Under the pieces are notes generated by a model. The model saw only the letters and a program-made list of their open reading frames with translations. It did not search any database and was not told the DNA's origin. Made by a program: the position numbers and the translations under genes. From contig DASSYR010000063.1 of NCBI GenBank assembly GCA_035703165.1, positions 1 through 8,280 of the forward strand: 8,280 nt of DNA, read 5' to 3'. This DNA is from AWTP1-9 sp035703165 (GTDB lineage: Bacteria > Bacteroidota > Bacteroidia > Chitinophagales > Chitinophagaceae). Below, in pieces: positions 1-4,281 of the stretch. Position 1 is the first letter of the stretch. Each line of letters starts with the position of its first letter.

Positions 1-1043
1 GTACCAATTGAATTACGGAGATACATCATCATCTTCCTCCTGTTAAATCCATAATTAATTGCCTGGCGAATTTTTTTTATTCGTAAAGGAGAAGTTTTAG
101 CAACCTTTTTTGATGTATCCACCAAAATACCGAGGTATTCAATATTGAGATAAGGATGCTTTTTTAATTCAATTTTTCCAATCCAGTCCTTACGTAATTC
201 TCCATTTTTGGTTAATATTTCATCTTTAAAAGATGCATCAATATCATTAATAAAATCAAGCCTTCCCTGCTGAAATTCTAAAAACTCTGTTGCTTTGCTA
301 TCCAGGAAATTAATTTTTATCGCATCTAAATAAGGTAAGCGATTCCCGCTCTCATCTTTTTCAAAATAGTTAGCATTTTTTACCAGTATCAACGCCTCAC
401 CTTCTTCCCATTCTTTTAATTGAAAAGGACCTGTCCCACACGGATGTTTGCGAAAATTTTTTCCATATTTCTCCACTACTTCCCTCGGCACCACCGAGCA
501 ATATTGCATGCTTAAAATACCGAGTATCGGTTGAAAAGGTCTTATAAGTTTTAACTGAAAAGTACTGTCGTCAATTGCTTTAAATCCTTCAGCCGTATCC
601 ACCCTGTTATTAAATATCCAGGCGCCGGGACTTGCAACCGATTTATTAATAATTCTCTTAAAGCTATATTCCACATCCCCTGCCGTCATTAATCTCCCCT
701 TACCATTTACAAAAGCATCGTTATCATGAAAAAAAACATCGGTACGCAAGTGAAAGGTAAAAGCACATTTATCAGGTGAAATATCCCAGCTTTTTGCAAG
801 CGATGGTACAAGATTCAGATTACTATCCACCTCTACCAAGGTATTGTATAATTGGTGAACAGGCCACATTACAGACTGATTTTTGGCAAAGGCAGGGTCA
901 AGTGAAGCAATACCCGTAGTTTCGTTGTACCGGAACACGGAAAGTTGGCTTCTCTTTTTTACAGGATTGCAGGCCATTAATATCAAAAACAAAAAACAAT
1001 AACTTATTTTTATGTTCCTCAAAACCGAAGTCATGCAATTCAT
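1..1043 (-). CDS. Peptide ABC transporter substrate-binding lipoprotein, OppA/DppA-like (SBP_bac_5), partial
   Basis: I translated this frame by hand: about 347 codons are open, and the C-terminal part lies beyond the left edge. The N-terminus has a hydrophobic stretch ending in a lipobox, Leu-Met-Ala-Cys, with the acylated Cys at about residue 25 followed by Asn-Pro-Val-Lys-Lys. This predicts a lipoprotein. The body follows the SBP_bac_5 pattern: SLDPAFAKNQ, LVPSLAKSWDIS with FTFHLRTDVFFHD after it, the TAGDVEYSFKRI segment, the CGTGPFQL turn, and RQAINYGFNRRKMM at the window edge. Such proteins bind oligopeptides or dipeptides and hand them to an inner-membrane ABC permease, which is not visible here. 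The start could be the ATG at 1043 or the in-frame ATG at 1034; both precede the signal sequence and neither has a Shine-Dalgarno. It is divergent from an aminopeptidase gene, so a link to peptide use is plausible but inferred. The family is fairly certain; the ligand is unknown (some members bind nickel, heme or sugars). Confidence 0.9.
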   Translation of the reverse strand, partial: MNCMTSVLRNIKISYCFLFLILMACNPVKKRSQLSVFRYNETTGIASLDPAFAKNQSVMWPVHQLYNTLVEVDSNLNLVPSLAKSWDISPDKCAFTFHLRTDVFFHDNDAFVNGKGRLMTAGDVEYSFKRIINKSVASPGAWIFNNRVDTAEGFKAIDDSTFQLKLIRPFQPILGILSMQYCSVVPREVVEKYGKNFRKHPCGTGPFQLKEWEEGEALILVKNANYFEKDESGNRLPYLDAIKINFLDSKATEFLEFQQGRLDFINDIDASFKDEILTKNGELRKDWIGKIELKKHPYLNIEYLGILVDTSKKVAKTSPLRIKKIRQAINYGFNRRKMMMYLRNSIG

Positions 1044-1070
1044 TGTATTTTTAAAAATTAAATTTACCAA
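1044..1070. promoter_or_regulatory. 27-bp divergent intergenic region with an 8-bp palindrome
   Basis: Only 27 bp separate the start codons of the lipoprotein gene (minus) and the aminopeptidase gene (plus). The stretch is almost entirely A and T and contains the perfect palindrome TAAATTTA (1059-1066), which resembles the Bacteroidota -7 element TAnnTTTG on either strand. I found no well-spaced -33 element for either direction. The promoters must therefore lie partly inside the neighbouring reading frames, or the leaders are extremely short. Transcription starts cannot be placed from sequence alone. Confidence 0.35.
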
Positions 1071-2756
1071 ATGAAAAGATACATTACGGTTTTCTGCCTT
1101 TATTTACTTTTCATGACATTTAATCTAAGTAAGGCTCAACCTTTAAATCAAAAAAATGAATTTACCCGACAGGATACTTTGCGGGGCAGTATTGGAAAAG
1201 AGAGAGCCTGGTGGGATGTAACGCATTACACGATTGATGTAAAACCAGACATAAATGCCAAAACAATTAGTGGAAAAAACAGTATTGACTTCAGAATTAT
1301 AAACACCGGTAAAAAAATGCAAATTGATTTGCAGGAACCAATGCAAATAGACAAGGTTGAGTACCAAAACCAGGAATTAAAGTACGAGAGGGAGGGAAAT
1401 GTGTATTGGTTATATTTCCCTGTTAATCTTAAAGTAAATAGCAGCCAATCCATCACCATTTACTTTAGTGGTAAACCAATGGAAGCGAAAAGGCCACCCT
1501 GGGCAGGGGGATGGATATGGAAACAGGATTGTAACAACAACCCTTTTGTATCCGTTGCCTGCCAGGGCTTAGGTGCCAGTGTATGGTATCCCTGTAAAGA
1601 TCACCAAAGTGATGAGCCCGATTTTGGCGCCACCCTTAATATCACGGTGCCGGATACCCTTGTAGCGGTAGGAAACGGGAAACTCACTGCCACAATTAAA
1701 AATAACGATGGCACTACTACTTATACATGGAATGTGACACAGCCCATTAACAATTATAATATCATCCCCTACATTGGAAAATATATTAACTGGACTGAGG
1801 TATATAATGGTGAAAAAGGGAAATTGGAAGTAAGCTATTGGTTTTTAGCATGCGATGAGGCTAAAGCAAAACAACATATACCCGGAGGAACCGACAGTAC
1901 TTTAAAAGCATTGGAATATTGGTTTGGACCCTACCCTTTTTATGAAGACGGATATAAACTGGTGCAAAGCCCCCATTTGGGTATGGAACACCAAAGCGCT
2001 GTTGCATACGGAAATAAATTTCTTTACGGCTACCTGGGTAGGGACTTATCCGGCTCAGGATGGGGGCTTAGATGGGATTATATTACCGTGCATGAAAGTG
2101 GGCATGAGTGGTTTGGCAACAATATAACTTCAAAAGACATTGCCGATATGTGGATACATGAAGGCATCACGGATTATTGCGAAACTTTATATACAGATTT
2201 TTATTTTGGTAAAAAGGCAGGTGATGAATATGTGCAAGGACAAAGGTGGGGAATCGGTAATAACAATCCCATTATTGGATCATACGGGGTTAATAAAGAA
2301 GGAAGCGGCGATATGTACCCTAAAGGAGCTAACCTTATGCACACCATAAGAAGCATTATTGACAACGACAGCTTATTCAGAAAAATTTTGCGTGGATTGA
2401 ATCAAAAATTTTATCATAAAACAGTCACTTCCCAAGATGTAGAAAACTATATCGCCGTTAAAGGAGGGGTGGGTTTAACAAAAGTATTTGACCAATATTT
2501 ACGAACCACACAAATTCCCGTATTGGAATATTTTACCAGCGAAGAAAAAGGAAAAATAATACTAAATTATCGCTGGACTAATTGTATCGAGGGGTTTAAC
2601 ATGCCTATAAAATTACCTGCTGGTAATGGGAAAATGGGCTATTTTTTGGCTACTGAAAAATGGCAAAAATTTAAAACAAACTTTATTACTACAGATCAAT
2701 TGAAGGAAGATATGTTTGATAAGAATTTTTATGTAGAATATAAAATGGCGAAGTAA
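1071..2756 (+). CDS. Secreted M1-family zinc aminopeptidase
   Basis: This complete 561-residue protein removes N-terminal residues from peptides and is probably periplasmic or surface-exposed. Residues 1-23 form a Sec signal peptide (Lys-Arg, hydrophobic core, cleavage after Ser-Lys-Ala or Ala-Gln), which supports the ATG at 1071. Residues about 45-240 match the N-terminal beta domain of M1 enzymes; about 240-480 form the thermolysin-like catalytic domain. The zinc site is complete: HESGH at 341-345 and Glu364 in WIHEG, 18 residues after the second His, giving HExxH-x18-E. The exopeptidase motif is GMEHQ (304-308), with Glu306 where GxMEN enzymes bind the substrate amino group; His replaces the usual Asn. 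Tyr416 in MYPKGAN aligns with the catalytic Tyr of the YEKG motif of PepN and leukotriene A4 hydrolase. The protein ends soon after the catalytic domain, so it lacks the large helical C-terminal domain of PepN. No type IX secretion tail is seen. It diverges from a peptide-binding lipoprotein gene, suggesting a role in peptide nutrition. Confidence 0.95.
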   Translation: MKRYITVFCLYLLFMTFNLSKAQPLNQKNEFTRQDTLRGSIGKERAWWDVTHYTIDVKPDINAKTISGKNSIDFRIINTGKKMQIDLQEPMQIDKVEYQNQELKYEREGNVYWLYFPVNLKVNSSQSITIYFSGKPMEAKRPPWAGGWIWKQDCNNNPFVSVACQGLGASVWYPCKDHQSDEPDFGATLNITVPDTLVAVGNGKLTATIKNNDGTTTYTWNVTQPINNYNIIPYIGKYINWTEVYNGEKGKLEVSYWFLACDEAKAKQHIPGGTDSTLKALEYWFGPYPFYEDGYKLVQSPHLGMEHQSAVAYGNKFLYGYLGRDLSGSGWGLRWDYITVHESGHEWFGNNITSKDIADMWIHEGITDYCETLYTDFYFGKKAGDEYVQGQRWGIGNNNPIIGSYGVNKEGSGDMYPKGANLMHTIRSIIDNDSLFRKILRGLNQKFYHKTVTSQDVENYIAVKGGVGLTKVFDQYLRTTQIPVLEYFTSEEKGKIILNYRWTNCIEGFNMPIKLPAGNGKMGYFLATEKWQKFKTNFITTDQLKEDMFDKNFYVEYKMAK

Positions 2757-2880
2757 GAATTAATTTCTTTCTTCTATTATAACACTTCAAGTCTTCACCC
2801 ATCCCCGCAACAGGCTTTTTAAGCTGAGGGTGATAATGGTACGGGTATAAAAGTAAATTCTTCGTTGATGCCCCGTCCAA
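2757..2880. other. Intergenic stretch after the aminopeptidase gene, with a possible weak hairpin
   Basis: No convincing gene lies between the aminopeptidase stop and the regulatory palindrome at 2881. The only structure I see is a nested inverted repeat: TCACCC (2795-2800) pairs with GGGTGA (2828-2833), and within it CAG-CTT pairs with AAG-CTG (2811-2826, one bulged G) around a TTT loop. It could end aminopeptidase transcription, but no T-run follows it. Confidence 0.25.
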
Positions 2881-2900
2881 AATACCACTAAAGGGGTATT
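2881..2900. promoter_or_regulatory. Near-palindromic operator upstream of the Ig-domain gene
   Basis: AATACCACTAAAGGGGTATT is a 20-bp inverted repeat with one mismatched pair (positions 7 and 14) and a central AA. Its right half, AAAGGGGTATT, differs by one base from AAAGTGGTATT at 4200-4210 upstream of the next gene. The right half ends 70 nt before the GTG start here and 71 nt before the ATG start there. It sits against or over the putative -33 element, the usual place for an activator site. The regulator is unknown and not in the window. Confidence 0.6.
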
Positions 2901-2930
2901 GAATCCCGATGATAATATTATTTACTTTAC
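2898..2930 (+). promoter_or_regulatory. Candidate Bacteroidota-type promoter for the Ig-domain gene
   Basis: ATTG (2898-2901) could be the -33 element. After 21 nt comes TACTTTAC (2923-2930), which matches four of the six fixed positions of TAnnTTTG. Transcription would start near 2936 and give a leader of about 35 nt before the GTG. The match to consensus is modest. The support comes from the same arrangement, ATTG-N20-TACTTTTT, upstream of the next gene. Confidence 0.45.
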
Positions 2931-2970
2931 GCCTTATTTTTCTTATTCATAAAACTTAACCCCCATTTTT

Positions 2971-4131
2971 GTGAAGAAAAAATTCTTTGTCGCTATACCC
3001 TGGAAAAAGTTTTGCTTTTTCTTTTTATCCGCAGTCTCAATTATTAGCTTTAAAAACCTTCATGCTCAAAACCCAATCCCTTTCAGGGGCGAAATCATTA
3101 AAACAGCAAATTTGCCTCCTTGCCCGCCCGAAGTTACCGGACGATTGCTTTATACAGAAACAGACCGGAAAGGAAATAAATTTGAAATTTTTTGTAACGG
3201 CCAGTACCAGGCAAAAATTACAAGAGCTGATGGAAAAGTTGTTTATGTAGGGAAATGTCCCTTCCCACGAGGACACAATACTTTTAGAAAGAAAGTAGAT
3301 GTAAGCGGTTTCATTATTAAAAGAAACGATTCGCTGATTGTAAATATTACTTCCGAGGACTCAATAACAAGAACATTCTGGAAATCGGTCTTTCCTGTCG
3401 GACTTCCACCGGCTTCCGGTAGTGAGGGTCCGGTTGGAACAGGCGAAGATAAACTATGGGTATATGATGTGGGGAAAGACAGTATTGCAAAGCAAAAAAC
3501 CAAACATACAGGAAGGTGGAAAAAAATAAAAATTGATCAAGATTCAGTTTGGACTTGGGTGGTTGACTCCCAAACCGCTGATGGGCCACCTTCGTTTGAA
3601 AAAGCCCCGGGCAGCTCAAGCGGGTTAGATTTCGCCAGTATTCCCGGGGGAGCTGATACCACCTGGCATGCAATGTACCAGTCTGATTTTGTATCCTATT
3701 CTCCTGTGCCTATCACGGCAATGGATGGAAACACCCCGGTTACGTTTACAATGCGGTTACCAATAAACAGTAGCACCTACATTGTCAACTCTGTTAATGC
3801 TTTTGCAGACAGCCTTTTTCTTTTTGATATTCAAATGCCGCATGAAGAAGAAAGAGCTGTTTCATATTCCTTTGACCTGGCCCCTGAAGGAATGAACATT
3901 GACTCCGTTACAGGAGTTATTAACTGGTTGCCTAATCAATCCCAGTCCGGAAATCATAAAGTAAGAGTGAAAATGAAATTTTATAATTCTGATCCTGTGA
4001 TTGATGAGTTTATACTTACTGTAAAGACCGTTGAGGCTACTGAAAAAAAGAAGAACTATGCTACGTGGATAATTGTATTTATTAGCCTGCTACTGCTGTT
4101 CTTACTTTTTTTAAAAAGAAAAAAAAGCTGA
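2971..4131 (+). CDS. Exported, C-terminally membrane-anchored protein with a putative Ig (He_PIG-like) domain
   Basis: This 386-residue protein belongs to no family I recognise over most of its length. It starts with GTG: an in-frame TAA at 2950-2952 excludes longer forms, and residues 1-33 form a typical signal peptide (Lys-Lys-Lys, hydrophobic core, end at His-Ala-Gln). Residues about 34-285 are of unknown function, rich in beta-type sequence, with three Cys near the N-terminus (PPCPP, FCNGQ, GKCPF). Residues about 289-352 match the cadherin-like putative Ig fold: APEGMNIDSVTGVINWLP, then GNHKVRVKM and a final EFILTV strand. A transmembrane segment (about 363-381) is followed by the basic tail KRKKS, so the bulk should face the periplasm with the tail in the cytoplasm. 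Its upstream region closely resembles that of the protease-vWA gene 150 bp downstream, suggesting shared control and possibly a shared complex. He_PIG domains usually serve binding or spacing; no catalytic motif is seen. Confidence 0.85.
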   Translation: MKKKFFVAIPWKKFCFFFLSAVSIISFKNLHAQNPIPFRGEIIKTANLPPCPPEVTGRLLYTETDRKGNKFEIFCNGQYQAKITRADGKVVYVGKCPFPRGHNTFRKKVDVSGFIIKRNDSLIVNITSEDSITRTFWKSVFPVGLPPASGSEGPVGTGEDKLWVYDVGKDSIAKQKTKHTGRWKKIKIDQDSVWTWVVDSQTADGPPSFEKAPGSSSGLDFASIPGGADTTWHAMYQSDFVSYSPVPITAMDGNTPVTFTMRLPINSSTYIVNSVNAFADSLFLFDIQMPHEEERAVSYSFDLAPEGMNIDSVTGVINWLPNQSQSGNHKVRVKMKFYNSDPVIDEFILTVKTVEATEKKKNYATWIIVFISLLLLFLLFLKRKKS

Positions 4132-4191
4132 TTCAACGTGAAATAGCATTGAGGCGGGTGGCAACATATTTCAGTTCGCTATATTCACTAA

Positions 4192-4210
4192 AATACACCA
4201 AAGTGGTATT
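4192..4210. promoter_or_regulatory. Second copy of the near-palindromic operator, upstream of the protease-vWA gene
   Basis: AATACACCAAAGTGGTATT matches the site at 2881-2900 with one base missing and two substitutions. The outer arms are perfect and extend to 8 bp, TAAAATAC (4189-4196) against GTATTTTA (4206-4213), while the inner left arm is degenerate. The centre is 81 nt before the ATG at 4282, compared with 80.5 nt for the upstream copy and its GTG. The shared spacing argues for one regulator acting on both genes and helps choose the start codon of the downstream gene. Confidence 0.6.
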
Positions 4211-4212
4211 TT

Positions 4213-4244
4213 ATTGCTTTGCTTTCTGATTTACTATACTTTTT
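4213..4244 (+). promoter_or_regulatory. Candidate Bacteroidota-type promoter for the protease-vWA gene
   Basis: ATTG (4213-4216) is followed after 20 nt by TACTTTTT (4237-4244), which matches five of six fixed positions of TAnnTTTG. Transcription would begin near 4250, leaving a leader of about 32 nt before the ATG at 4282. If this is right, the in-frame TTG at 4219 lies between the promoter elements and cannot be the start. The layout mirrors that of the upstream gene. Confidence 0.5.
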
Positions 4245-4281
4245 ACCTTTATTCATATTCATCACCGTTAAACCTTCAATT

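Noticed and set aside
126..139. AATACCGAGGTATT, a short palindrome like the operator at 2881
   Set aside because: It lies inside the lipoprotein coding sequence and encodes ordinary family residues (EYLGI). It lacks the CTAAAG core and the spacing to a start codon.
2689..2880. 63-residue minus-strand reading frame after the aminopeptidase gene
   Set aside because: It overlaps the end of the aminopeptidase gene, has no recognisable domain and no promoter I can see, and ends against the operator. It is probably chance.
4139..4173. Inverted repeat TGAAATA / TATTTCA after the Ig-domain gene
   Set aside because: It has only 7 AT-rich pairs with a 21-nt loop and no T-run, too weak to call a terminator.
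4219..4281. TTG at 4219 as start of the protease-vWA gene
   Set aside because: It lies within the predicted promoter (between ATTG 4213-4216 and TACTTTTT 4237-4244), and the matched distance from the operator to the ATG at 4282 equals that of the upstream gene. I keep the ATG but flag the conflict, because the extra residues are hydrophobic.
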